A stretch of DNA of 64,000 bases from Eubacterium sp. (GTDB lineage: Bacteria; Bacillota; Clostridia; Lachnospirales; Lachnospiraceae), in the NCBI GenBank assembly GCA_017514785.1, contig JAFWIO010000035.1, forward strand, positions 1 through 64,000, in the 5' to 3' direction. Of this stretch, positions 35,594-44,251 are shown piece after piece. How positions within the stretch are numbered: the first letter of the stretch is position 1; every line of letters begins with the position of its first letter. Both the position numbers and the translations under genes were made by a program. The notes beneath the pieces are model-generated. The model made no database searches. It was not told where the DNA came from and saw only the letters and a program-made list of their open reading frames with translations.

Positions 35594-36726
35594 TTATAGT
35601 TTCTTTGTAGTTTCTGTTTGTTTATTCTTTTCACCTTTAAACTTCGTTCTGCCTTTGTCTTCCTTCTGAACTATCTGGATAAAAGTCTTACCATTGTTTA
35701 AAGTGATTTCATTGTCATTTTCATCATAGTATTTAGTCATACCAGATTTTTGTTTATCTTTATGCCACTTAATCTTAATGGCCTTACCTCTAGTAATGTA
35801 CCATCCTGTTCCATCACCCTTCTGAGTCATCTTCAAACTCTTTCCGTCTGGATAAAGAACTGTATTTACATACTGGATAATAATGTTAGTACATGAAAGT
35901 TGTTTGTTATGGTTAGCTACATCAATATGCTTTGAACCATACTGGTATCTATAATACTTTTCTTATCTGCATTATATTTATATGTAGCATTATTGTAATT
36001 ATATCCAACAACCACTTTCTTGGACGCATCTTTTGCATTAGGATCTGTTATCTCATATGGCTTATCGATATCAGCAAAATTGAAATGTCCACCGTAAGAT
36101 TCTTTATGATTCTTTCTGTATTTCAATTTCTTTCTCTGCTGTGTAAGCTTCTTACCATCTGCATAACAGTTATGTGGGGCTGGTTTATCACTTGTTCTGT
36201 AATAAGCATTTTGTCCCTTCCAAGAATTGATAACATCAAGTTTTCCTGACTTTAAGAATCTCTTGGCATATTTAGATTGACCGAAGTGACAATAAATTGC
36301 ATCCCATTCATTAGCCATATATGCAAAGTAGATTCTACAACTTCTTACTGAACCAATCTTGCCATTATTATCAGGAGTAGCCTTATTAACTTTTTCTGGT
36401 TTTTCAAACAAAGCCATCATTCTTGTTATACTTCCCTCTACAGGTGATTCATAAATGATAGATGCTTTGCTAATACCTGATTGTGGAATAGCATCTTGAA
36501 TGTTATTGATCATAACCGCATAAGGTCTTCTCTTAGCATCCTTTTCTTTGATGTATTCGCCAGTCAGAAAACTTCTAGCCATTCCAGCATATGGATCTGT
36601 GGTAGTGGTTTCAACTGCTTCTTTTTTAGGTTCCTGCTTATTTTGATTCATGTAAAAGAATATAGCTGTACCAGCTCCTGCTGCCAATACTACTGATAGT
36701 ATCGCAGTAATTATTTTGACTTTCAT
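35594..36726 (-). pseudogene. DUF3048 (YerB-like) secreted protein interrupted by a frameshift
   Basis: The first frame runs from the ATG at 36726 (GGAGGG upstream) and stops after 269 residues at 35917. It has an N-terminal anchor (about 4-24), a linker, then DUF3048 with RPYAVMINNIQDAIPQSGIS and SVRSCRIYFAYMANEWDAIY. Just after residue 255 the normal continuation passes to another frame. If one base is added to the A4 run (minus strand, 35958-35961), the reading becomes KKKYYRYQYGSKHIDVAN and stays open to the stop at 35594, restoring about 377 residues including the C-terminal domain (GTGWYITRGKAIKIKW). The span, 1133 bases, is one short of a multiple of three. Either a true mutation or a sequencing error. 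Confidence 0.88.
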
Positions 36727-36730
36727 GTCA

Positions 36731-37225
36731 TTAATCCCTCCTATAATTTAAATTATTTAAAATGGATTCTTGGTCCGATTCCATAGACTTTCTTTCCTCA
36801 TCATTTATATGATCATACCCAAATAGATGTAACATGCTATGAGCAACTAAGAATGCAAATTCTCTAGTCTCTGAGTGATTATACTCTTTAGCTTGTTCGA
36901 TTACTTTGTCGTAGGAAATCACAATGTCTCCTAACACCAACTCACCTGATTCTGGATTAAAATTAAAATCATCACTCTCTACTTTTGAAAAGTCAGCCGG
37001 CGAATCATAATCTAGTGCTGGAAAAGATAACACGTCTGTAGGAGAATCAATATCTCTTGTCTCTTTATTAAGAGCGTGCACCTCATCATTATCAGTTATC
37101 AAAAGATTAACCTCGCAATCATAAGGGCATTCGACAAAGTCCTCTGCCTCCTCAATCACTTTAGTGGCAATTTCTTTGTAATCTATCTCTATTGGATTTT
37201 TATACTTGTTATCAATATAAATCAT
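36731..37225 (-). CDS. ybeY: endoribonuclease YbeY
   Basis: 164 residues. The zinc-binding HSMLHLFGYDH near 128-138 is the UPF0054 H(x)3H(x)5H signature. YbeY takes part in 16S rRNA 3' maturation and ribosome quality control. No good ribosome binding site is visible before the ATG, 21 bases after phoH, so translation may depend on coupling. The phoH-ybeY order is conserved across bacteria. Confidence 0.95.
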   Translation of the reverse strand: MIYIDNKYKNPIEIDYKEIATKVIEEAEDFVECPYDCEVNLLITDNDEVHALNKETRDIDSPTDVLSFPALDYDSPADFSKVESDDFNFNPESGELVLGDIVISYDKVIEQAKEYNHSETREFAFLVAHSMLHLFGYDHINDEERKSMESDQESILNNLNYRRD

Positions 37226-37246
37226 AATTATTAAATTTAGATTAGA

Positions 37247-38230
37247 TTATTTTTTCTTTTTCTTTCTCTCGGCCATCTTTTTGTCATAAGCTTCATAAGC
37301 CATAACAATCTTTTGAACAAGTGGATGTCTAATTACGTCACTATTATCTAGACACATAACTCCTATATCATCTACATCTTTTAAAACTTTCAAAGCAATA
37401 TCAAGACCTGATACAGCGTCTTTTGGCAAATCCTTCTGAGTTCTATCACCAGTAACTATTACTTTTGAGCCAAAGCCAATTCTTGTTAAGAACATCTTAA
37501 TCTGAGCAGGTGTAGTATTTTGTGCTTCATCCAAAATAATAAATGCGTTATCTAATGTTCTACCTCTCATATATGCTAAAGGCGCTACTTCAATAATTCC
37601 TTTTTCGAAATTAGCAAGGAAACTATCTGCTCCCATAATCTGATATAGCGCGTCATACAAAGGACGTAAGTATGGATCAACTTTCTCCTGCAAATCTCCA
37701 GGAAGAAAACCTAGGTTCTCACCAGCTTCAATAGCTGGTCGAGTTAATATAATCTTGCTTACTTCATTGTTTTTAAGAGCCGCTATAGCCATCGCCATTG
37801 CTAAATATGTTTTACCAGTACCTGCAGGTCCTATACCAAAAACAATCATATTGTTTTTAATCATATCAACATACTTTTGCTGACCAATAGTTTTTGGCTT
37901 TACAGGTTTTCCCATTGAGGTTCTGCAAATAATACTGTCATCTAAATCAACTAATGTAGTTTCAGTTTCCTCAAAACATAAAGACAAAGCGTAGTCGACA
38001 TTTTGCTCTGTAATATCATTACCACGCTTTGATAGTTCAATTAGTTGGTTAAATACGCTTTTAGCACGTTTAGTAGCATCTTCACTACCGATAATCTTTA
38101 CATTATCATCTCTTACGATTATTGATACATGTAAAGTTTTTTCGATCTTCTTAATATAAGAATCATATTGGCCAAAAACGTTTCTAGCATGATTGGAAGG
38201 TATATCCATAATACTTTCAATGTTGCTCAT
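37247..38230 (-). CDS. phoH: PhoH-like ATPase
   Basis: 327 residues. An N-terminal KH-like region (about 25-75) is followed by the PhoH P-loop domain: Walker A GIGPAGTGKTYLAMA near 130-144, LTRPAIEAGENLGFLPGDL, and Walker B FIILDEAQN near 232. PhoH ATPases are linked to RNA metabolism and here are paired with YbeY. AAAGGTGGG precedes the ATG. It is probably the first gene of its operon. Confidence 0.95.
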   Translation of the reverse strand: MSNIESIMDIPSNHARNVFGQYDSYIKKIEKTLHVSIIVRDDNVKIIGSEDATKRAKSVFNQLIELSKRGNDITEQNVDYALSLCFEETETTLVDLDDSIICRTSMGKPVKPKTIGQQKYVDMIKNNMIVFGIGPAGTGKTYLAMAMAIAALKNNEVSKIILTRPAIEAGENLGFLPGDLQEKVDPYLRPLYDALYQIMGADSFLANFEKGIIEVAPLAYMRGRTLDNAFIILDEAQNTTPAQIKMFLTRIGFGSKVIVTGDRTQKDLPKDAVSGLDIALKVLKDVDDIGVMCLDNSDVIRHPLVQKIVMAYEAYDKKMAERKKKKK

Positions 38231-38341
38231 AAAAACCCACCTTTATTTTTCTACTAGTATTTTACCATAAAATACAACATTTTGTAGTTTTTTATGGTCA
38301 AAAACACTATAAATTGTGCAAAAAGGGTGTTTTTAGGCATT

Positions 38342-38376
38342 AAAAAAGCAGAAATAATAAATATTTCTGCTTTTTT
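38342..38376 (-). terminator. terminator of rpsU
   Basis: AAAAAAGCAGAAATA pairs with TATTTCTGCTTTTTT around a five-base loop; the minus-strand T run ends the transcript just after the rpsU stop. A second weaker repeat (AAAAACAC / GTGTTTTT) lies further down at about 38301-38337. Confidence 0.88.
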
Positions 38377-38378
38377 TA

Positions 38379-38552
38379 TTAGAATTTGCGCTTTCTAGCT
38401 GCTTCTGATTTCTTTTTACGTTTAACACTAGGTTTCTCATAGTGCTCACGCTTACGAATCTCCTGCTGGATACCAGCCTTAGCTACGTTTCTTTTAAAAC
38501 GTCTTAAAGCGCTATCAATTGATTCTCCATCTTTAACTATAACTGTTGACAT
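38379..38552 (-). CDS. rpsU: 30S ribosomal protein bS21
   Basis: 57 residues, the expected bS21 size. It begins [19 protein letters not shown] and ends in a very basic tail ([14 protein letters not shown]). bS21 assists mRNA binding and initiation on the 30S subunit. GGGAGGG precedes the ATG by nine bases. It is a single-gene unit with its own promoter and terminator, upstream of phoH-ybeY. Confidence 0.97.
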   Translation of the reverse strand: MSTVIVKDGESIDSALRRFKRNVAKAGIQQEIRKREHYEKPSVKRKKKSEAARKRKF

Positions 38553-38619
38553 TTCTTCTACCCTCCCTTCAATTTTAGATTCCTAAAACTGTAGGTAATT
38601 GTGTAAAAACACAAGAGTT

Positions 38620-38647
38620 ATTATATCATAATTCTTTTACCCGTCAA
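38620..38647 (-). promoter_or_regulatory. rpsU promoter
   Basis: On the minus strand: TTGACG (38647-38642), 16-base spacer, consensus TATAAT (38625-38620). It lies about 70 bases before the rpsU ATG. Confidence 0.85.
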
Positions 38648-38671
38648 GAAGAAATTCGATGGAATTATTAT

Positions 38672-39817
38672 CTATTTTTTGTACACTTTTTTCTTAATAA
38701 CTTTCTTCTTATAAACGTTATTATCGTTGCTTACACTAATAGATCTTACGTTCATAGTATCATCGTAATATGCAATCATTTTGCTTCTTATCATTGCTCC
38801 ATAATAGTTAGTATGGCCAAAATCAAAGTATACAACTGGGATTCTTTGAGCACCAGCTCTGATTCTATATAGACCTCTGTAACAATGATACACTTTTAGT
38901 TTTGATGGATTATTTACTGCATCTTTAATTTCTTTATAAGTTTTTCTTGCGAGTTTTTTGTAATCAGTTATAACTGTTTTAAGTCTATATTTAACTTTGC
39001 CTTTCTTTGCAGTTATTGTAACTCTTCCACCTTTTTTAGCTTTAACTTTTCCAGACTTTTTCTTTATACTAAGTTTCTTTTTCTTTGAACTAGACCATTT
39101 TGGTTTCTTTACGCCAACAGGCTTAGGTGCTTTTTTCTTATATCCCTTTGCTATATACCAGTATCCTCTTGTTACATGGAAAGTATACTTAGCTGTGTTT
39201 CCACCTGCCATAACAAGACTAATTACTGTCTTACCATATCTCTTTGGATATACAGTTACTGTTCCAGTATTGTTACTATATACAGACATGGATGCGTTTG
39301 CCATTTTAGGTTTACTATTCTTTAGTTTAAGATATTTATCTGCATAGTCATATGTTCCAGTATATGTAAATGGAATTGAAACGCTGTAAACATCTTTAAA
39401 CTTTCCTGATGATTTTGGGAATTTTACTTTACTAGGTCCAATATTCGTCACCTTCAAAGTATACTCACCTGTTCCATTAACCAAAAGATAGTAGCCACTA
39501 CCCTTAGGTAAGTAGATTACAGAGTCACTAGGTGCATAAGTATAACTATAATAACCTTTGTCTTTTGTAGCAACTCCCCATCTTGCACTTCCGCTTTTAG
39601 ATGTAACCTGAACTCTCAAGTTTGTATTACTACCAAGATTAAATTTATAACCGTGATAATTTTCACTTTGAGCGCTATCTACAAATTTTGCAGTGTACTG
39701 TTTTCCAAATGCTAAATTAAACTCTTTAGTTTCGGCTTTAACAGACTTAGCATTAAATGCAATAAAACCAGTTGCTAATAAAGTTACACTTAAGAGTAAT
39801 GCTGTAATTCTTTTCAT
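38672..39817 (-). CDS. secreted basic protein with Ig-like (BIG2-type) repeat
   Basis: 381 residues from the ATG at 39817, chosen for GGAGG eight bases upstream. The signal peptide covers about 1-27 (MKRITALLLSVTLLATGF), with cleavage likely after VKA. The mature N-terminus (about 30-120) resembles a PPC-type beta domain. A second beta region (about 130-215) leads to a very Lys-rich block (about 225-280) containing KWSSSKKKKLSIKKKSGKV and ITAKKGKVKY, the pattern of bacterial Ig-like domains. The C-terminal part has many Tyr and ends KKKVIKKKVYKK. No enzyme motif. Probably surface- or wall-associated; function unknown. Confidence 0.8.
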   Translation of the reverse strand: MKRITALLLSVTLLATGFIAFNAKSVKAETKEFNLAFGKQYTAKFVDSAQSENYHGYKFNLGSNTNLRVQVTSKSGSARWGVATKDKGYYSYTYAPSDSVIYLPKGSGYYLLVNGTGEYTLKVTNIGPSKVKFPKSSGKFKDVYSVSIPFTYTGTYDYADKYLKLKNSKPKMANASMSVYSNNTGTVTVYPKRYGKTVISLVMAGGNTAKYTFHVTRGYWYIAKGYKKKAPKPVGVKKPKWSSSKKKKLSIKKKSGKVKAKKGGRVTITAKKGKVKYRLKTVITDYKKLARKTYKEIKDAVNNPSKLKVYHCYRGLYRIRAGAQRIPVVYFDFGHTNYYGAMIRSKMIAYYDDTMNVRSISVSNDNNVYKKKVIKKKVYKK

Positions 39818-39856
39818 GTTATTTTCCTCCACTAATTATTCTGCAAACATTATAAC

Positions 39857-39884
39857 ATAAAAAGGGTGGCTATAAGCCACCCTT
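39857..39884 (-). terminator. terminator of ybjQ
   Basis: A perfect 10-bp stem (AAGGGTGGCT / AGCCACCCTT) with an ATA loop, followed on the minus strand by a T run, eight bases after the ybjQ stop. Confidence 0.85.
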
Positions 39885-39892
39885 AATCATTT

Positions 39893-40204
39893 TTATTTAA
39901 ATTTTACTGCTGTACCATATGCGAAAAGTTCTGAAGCGCCTTCCATGATACTTGATGAACCATAGCGAATACCTACAATAGCGTCAGCTCCTAGCTCTTC
40001 AGCCATCTGAACCATTCTCTCTGTAACAGTCTCTCTAGCTTCTGAGATCATTTTCTTGTATGAACCAAGTTCACCACCAACGATACTCTTCAAGCCTGCT
40101 CCGATATCTTTGAAAGCGTTCTTTGACTGAACAGTATTTCCATTTACCAAAGCGATTATTTCATAATCTTTTCCTGGTACTTCAAAAGTTGTTGTCAAAA
40201 TCAT
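39893..40204 (-). CDS. YbjQ/UPF0145 family protein
   Basis: 103 residues, the normal length. The sequence with EIIALVNGNTVQSKN, MAEELGADAIVGIRYGSS and FAYGTAVKF is typical of the YbjQ family (formerly DUF74), pentameric proteins sometimes called heavy-metal binding, without proven function. AGGAGG precedes the ATG. It is followed by a terminator, probably a monocistronic gene. Confidence 0.93.
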   Translation of the reverse strand: MILTTTFEVPGKDYEIIALVNGNTVQSKNAFKDIGAGLKSIVGGELGSYKKMISEARETVTERMVQMAEELGADAIVGIRYGSSSIMEGASELFAYGTAVKFK

Positions 40205-40269
40205 ATTTGTTCCTCCTATATATTATTTTTTATTTTAACTGCGACTATCACACAGTTTAAAACCGACTA

Positions 40270-42909
40270 TTATTTTATCTGATTTTCAAGAACTTCAGCT
40301 GCCTTTGAAACGACATCATCAGCACCGGCAGGATTCTTACCACCAGCCTGAGCCATATTTGGACGTCCACCGCCGCCACCGCCTATAAGGCTAGCAAGCT
40401 CTTTAATCATATTTCCGGCATGAGCTCCTTTGTCGATTGCGTCATCAGTAGCTGTAACAACCATATTCGCCTTATCAGCCATTGATGAAACTAATACAAC
40501 TACACCTTCTCCTATCTGTTCTTTAAGCGAGTCGCTCAAGTTTCTAAGTTCATTCATATCAATGTTCTCAAGTTTTTTAGCAAGAAGTTTAACACCTGAT
40601 ACTTCTGTTACATCAGACATTGCATCACCCAATGAATCAGAAGCCATCTTAGCCTTCAACTTCTCATTCTCGCTCTCAACAGCCTTAATCTCTTCATTCA
40701 TAGAAGCAATCTTAGCAACCAAGTCATTGGTTGTAGTCTTGGCTTCTTTTGCAGCCTCATTCAAAGTGTTTTCAAGATCTTTATAATAATCCATAAGTCC
40801 AGTAGATGTTAGAGCCTCAATTCTTCTAACACCAGATGCAATACCAGTCTCTGAAATAATCTTGAATGAAGAAATAATATTTGTATTAGAAACATGTGTA
40901 CCACCACATAATTCAATTGAGAAATCTCCCATGGCAACAACACGAACTGTCTCGCCATACTTCTCACCAAACAATGCTGTAGCGCCTGTTTCTTTTGCTT
41001 CCTGCATACTCATTTCAGATGTGATTACATTTAGACCACGAACTATTTGCTCATTAACAATATTTTCAACCTTTGATATTTCTTCTGGAGTCATAGCTTG
41101 ATAATGGTTAAAGTCAAAACGAAGTCTATTTCCATCAACATAAGAACCTGCCTGTTCTACATGATCTCCCAAAATTAACTTCAAAGCTTTCTGTAACAAG
41201 TGAGTTGCACTATGGTTCTTTGCAGTAGAATTTCTGTTAATATCATCAACTTTAAGTTTGGCATAATCGCCAACTTTTATTTTACCTGAAACCATCTTAC
41301 CAACATGGCCAGTTTTGTCGCCAGGTAATTTAATAGCTTCTGTAACTTCGAATTCGCCATTTTCAGTTGAAATTGTTCCCATATCACCTTTTTGTCCACC
41401 CATTGTAGCGTAGAAAGGTGTATCTTCTACTACGATAGTTCCAACCTCACCTTCATTTAACTCGTATACTACATCAGTCTCAGAAGTGAGCGCTGTGATC
41501 TTAGATTCATTATCCAATAATTCATAACCAACAAATGTTGATTTCAAAGATGTGTCTAACTTTTCATATACAGTAGCATCTGCTCCCATATAGTTAGTTT
41601 CCTTACGAGCCTGTCTAGCAGTTTCTCTTTGAACTTCCATAGCTTTATTAAAGCCATCAATATCAACTTTGTATCCCTTTTCCTCTACAATCTCAATTGT
41701 GAGTTCTAGTGGGAATCCATAAGTATCGTAAAGCATAAATGCGTCTTTGCCGCGGACTGTATCTTTCTTATTTCTCTCAATCTTATCGCAAAGTTCATTT
41801 AGTTTTTGAAGTCCTGTATCGATAGTCTTATTAAACTTAGACTCTTCTTCCTTAAGAACGTTAAAGATCATGCTCTTCTTATCTTCTAGTTCTGGATAAC
41901 CAACTTTAGAAGATTTAATAACCGTCTCCGCCAAAGGAATCAAAAACTCTTCATTAATTCCAAGCAACTTAGCATGACGACAAGCACGTCTAATAAGACG
42001 TCTAAGTACGTATCCTCTTCCTTCATTTGATGGAATAATACCATCCGAAATCATAAATGTAGCCGAACGAATGTGGTCAGTAATAATTCTTATTGAAACA
42101 TCCCACTCGTGTTTTTCTTTATAATCTTTACCAGAAATCTTTGATACATGTTCTCTGATTGCTCTAATAGTGTCTACGTCAAAGATAGATTCAACATCCT
42201 GCACTGCTGTGGCAAGTCTCTCAAGACCCATACCTGTATCAATATTTTTCTGATCTAGTGTAACGTAATTTCCTTTGCCGTCGCCTTCAAATTGAGTAAA
42301 TACATTGTTCCAAACTTCGATATATCTATCGCAGTCACAACCAACTGTACAGTCTGGTTTACCACAACTGTATTTTTCGCCACGGTCATAATATACTTCT
42401 GAACAAGGACCACATGGGCCAGCGCCGTGCTCCCAGAAGTTATCTTCTTTATTAAACTTAAAGATTCTATCTTCAGAGATGCCAATCTCATCTCTCCAAA
42501 TTGCAAATGCTTCGTCGTCCTCTTCGTAAACAGATGGATACAATCTATCTGGATCAAATCCAACCACTTCAGTTAAGAACTCCCAACACCAGTGAATAGC
42601 CTCTGTCTTGAAGTAATCGCCAAATGAAAAGTTTCCAAGCATTTCAAAGAATGTACCATGTCTGTCAGTGATTCCGATGTTTTCAATATCACCTGTTCTG
42701 ATACATTTTTGGCAAGATGCCATTCTAGTGCTAGGTGGAATCTCTTTACCTGTAAAGTAAGGCTTAAGAGGTGCCATACCAGCATTTATAAGCAGCAAAC
42801 TATTATCATTCTCAGGAACTAGAGAATAACTCTTTACTACCATATGGTTCTTAGATTTGAAGAAATCTAAAAACATTTGTCTCAATTCATTTAAACCGTA
42901 TTGTTTCAT
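40270..42909 (-). CDS. alaS: alanine-tRNA ligase
   Basis: 879 residues, complete. The class II catalytic core occupies the first part (LINAGMAPLKPYFTG, FFEMLGNFSFGDYFK). The editing domain has HSATHLLQ and CGGTHVSNT, the zinc-site residues that hydrolyse mischarged Ser/Gly-tRNA. The C-terminal C-Ala domain ends with a glycine run (LIGGGGGGRPNMAQAGG). GGGTG precedes the ATG. It starts two bases after tyrS, so both enzymes share a transcript. I saw no T-box leader. Confidence 0.98.
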   Translation of the reverse strand: MKQYGLNELRQMFLDFFKSKNHMVVKSYSLVPENDNSLLLINAGMAPLKPYFTGKEIPPSTRMASCQKCIRTGDIENIGITDRHGTFFEMLGNFSFGDYFKTEAIHWCWEFLTEVVGFDPDRLYPSVYEEDDEAFAIWRDEIGISEDRIFKFNKEDNFWEHGAGPCGPCSEVYYDRGEKYSCGKPDCTVGCDCDRYIEVWNNVFTQFEGDGKGNYVTLDQKNIDTGMGLERLATAVQDVESIFDVDTIRAIREHVSKISGKDYKEKHEWDVSIRIITDHIRSATFMISDGIIPSNEGRGYVLRRLIRRACRHAKLLGINEEFLIPLAETVIKSSKVGYPELEDKKSMIFNVLKEEESKFNKTIDTGLQKLNELCDKIERNKKDTVRGKDAFMLYDTYGFPLELTIEIVEEKGYKVDIDGFNKAMEVQRETARQARKETNYMGADATVYEKLDTSLKSTFVGYELLDNESKITALTSETDVVYELNEGEVGTIVVEDTPFYATMGGQKGDMGTISTENGEFEVTEAIKLPGDKTGHVGKMVSGKIKVGDYAKLKVDDINRNSTAKNHSATHLLQKALKLILGDHVEQAGSYVDGNRLRFDFNHYQAMTPEEISKVENIVNEQIVRGLNVITSEMSMQEAKETGATALFGEKYGETVRVVAMGDFSIELCGGTHVSNTNIISSFKIISETGIASGVRRIEALTSTGLMDYYKDLENTLNEAAKEAKTTTNDLVAKIASMNEEIKAVESENEKLKAKMASDSLGDAMSDVTEVSGVKLLAKKLENIDMNELRNLSDSLKEQIGEGVVVLVSSMADKANMVVTATDDAIDKGAHAGNMIKELASLIGGGGGGRPNMAQAGGKNPAGADDVVSKAAEVLENQIK

Positions 42910-42911
42910 TT

Positions 42912-44138
42912 TTATTCACCCTTTATCTGATGGAATACTTTCTTACCCTTCTTGATTAGAATTACTCCATCTTCGTTGTAATCATCTGTAGTAAATGTGG
43001 CTTCTATTTCAGTAACTTTGTCACCATTTACTGACACACCATTTTGCTGAACTAGTCTTCTAGCTTCTCCTCTAGACTTAGCAAGTTCTGCATCAACTAA
43101 AAGAGTAAGGATATCTTTACCTTCATCTAGCTCTGCTTTTGGATATGTAGTAGTTGGGATGTCACCAGAAATACCACCGTTTCCAAACATAGACTTCGCG
43201 GCAGCATCAGCTTTCTTTGCTTCCTCTTCACCGTGTACTAGGTTTGTAAGTTCATACGCTAAAATCTCTTTAGCTTTATTTAGTTCACTACCTTCCCAAG
43301 ATTCCATCGCTTTGATTTCCTCTAGTGGTAGGAATGTTAACATCTTCAAACATTTGATTACATCTGCATCATCTACATTTCTCCAGTACTGGTAGAAATC
43401 ATATGGTGAAGTCTTTTCAGCATCTAGCCATACAGCACCTGATACAGTTTTACCCATCTTCTTTCCTTCTGAATTTAGAAGCAACGTGATTGTCATGGCT
43501 GAAGCATCTTCGCCCAGTTTTCTTCTGATAAGTTCAGTACCACCAAGCATGTTACTCCACTGATCATCTCCACCAAACTGTAAATTACATCCATAATCCT
43601 GGAATAGTTTGTAAAAGTCATAACTTTGCATAATCATATAGTTAAACTCTAGGAAACTTAGACCTTTTTCCATTCTCTGTTTGTAGCACTCAGCTCTAAG
43701 CATATTGTTTACTGAGAAATGTGGTCCAACTTCTCTTAAAAATTCAACATAATTTAAATCCAAAAGCCAATCAGCATTGTTTACTAGTAGAGCTTTATCA
43801 TCCTCAAAATCGATGAATCTACTCATCTGTTTCTTAAATGCAGCAACATTGTTTTCAATAGTCTCTTTAGTCATCATTTGACGCATATCAGTCTTTCCTG
43901 ATGGGTCTCCAACCATTGCTGTACCGCCACCAATAAGCGCTATAGGCTTATTTCCAGCCATTTGTAGTCTTTTCATAAGGCAAAGCGCCATAAAGTGACC
44001 CACATGCAAACTGTCTGCTGTAGGGTCAAATCCAATATAAAAAGTGGCTTCACCTTTATTTATTAAATCTGCAACTTTTTGCTCGTCTGTAACCTGAGCA
44101 ATTAGCCCTCTTTCTTTTAATTCTTCGTATGTATTCAT
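42912..44138 (-). CDS. tyrS: tyrosine-tRNA ligase
   Basis: 408 residues from the ATG at 44138, which has AAGGAG upstream; a start at 44159 would precede that site. Class I signatures are HVGH near 43-46 and KMGKT (KMSKS equivalent) near 224-228. DDQWSNM and the TyrRS FLEFNYMIMQSYDFY block are present, and the C-terminus is an S4 domain (about 340-405). Lack of a T-box leader is notable, since many Firmicute tyrS genes have one. It opens the tyrS-alaS pair. Confidence 0.97.
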   Translation of the reverse strand: MNTYEELKERGLIAQVTDEQKVADLINKGEATFYIGFDPTADSLHVGHFMALCLMKRLQMAGNKPIALIGGGTAMVGDPSGKTDMRQMMTKETIENNVAAFKKQMSRFIDFEDDKALLVNNADWLLDLNYVEFLREVGPHFSVNNMLRAECYKQRMEKGLSFLEFNYMIMQSYDFYKLFQDYGCNLQFGGDDQWSNMLGGTELIRRKLGEDASAMTITLLLNSEGKKMGKTVSGAVWLDAEKTSPYDFYQYWRNVDDADVIKCLKMLTFLPLEEIKAMESWEGSELNKAKEILAYELTNLVHGEEEAKKADAAAKSMFGNGGISGDIPTTTYPKAELDEGKDILTLLVDAELAKSRGEARRLVQQNGVSVNGDKVTEIEATFTTDDYNEDGVILIKKGKKVFHQIKGE

Positions 44139-44169
44139 AATATTCTCCTTAATTCGCATTCAAGCATAA

Positions 44170-44198
44170 ATTATAACAAAACAAGCCTTCATTTACAA
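44170..44198 (-). promoter_or_regulatory. promoter of tyrS-alaS
   Basis: On the minus strand: TTGTAA (44198-44193), 17-base spacer, consensus TATAAT (44175-44170), about 32 bases before the tyrS ATG. The leader is too short for a T-box. Confidence 0.75.
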
Positions 44199-44211
44199 GT
44201 TGACCAAACAA

Positions 44212-44244
44212 TTAAAACCCCCATTCTCTAAGGGAATGAGGGTT
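44212..44244 (-). terminator. terminator of cls
   Basis: AACCCCCATTC pairs with GAATGAGGGTT (one mismatch) around a seven-base loop, followed by TTTTAATT on the minus strand, eight bases after the cls stop. Confidence 0.8.
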
Positions 44245-44251
44245 AAAATTT

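Noticed and set aside
35917..35970. Programmed -1 frameshift in the DUF3048 gene
   Set aside because: There is no X XXY YYZ slippery heptamer, the A run is only four, and no obvious downstream pseudoknot is visible. A mutation or sequence error fits better.
38231..38341. Inverted repeats (ACCATAAAA/TTTTATGGT and AAAAACAC/GTGTTTTT) upstream of phoH
   Set aside because: Stems are short and AT-rich with no fit to a known riboswitch or operator; no convincing promoter spacing could be set.
44139..44251. T-box riboswitch ahead of tyrS
   Set aside because: The leader after the -10 is only about 30 bases, with no specifier stem or T-box sequence; the hairpin nearby is the cls terminator.
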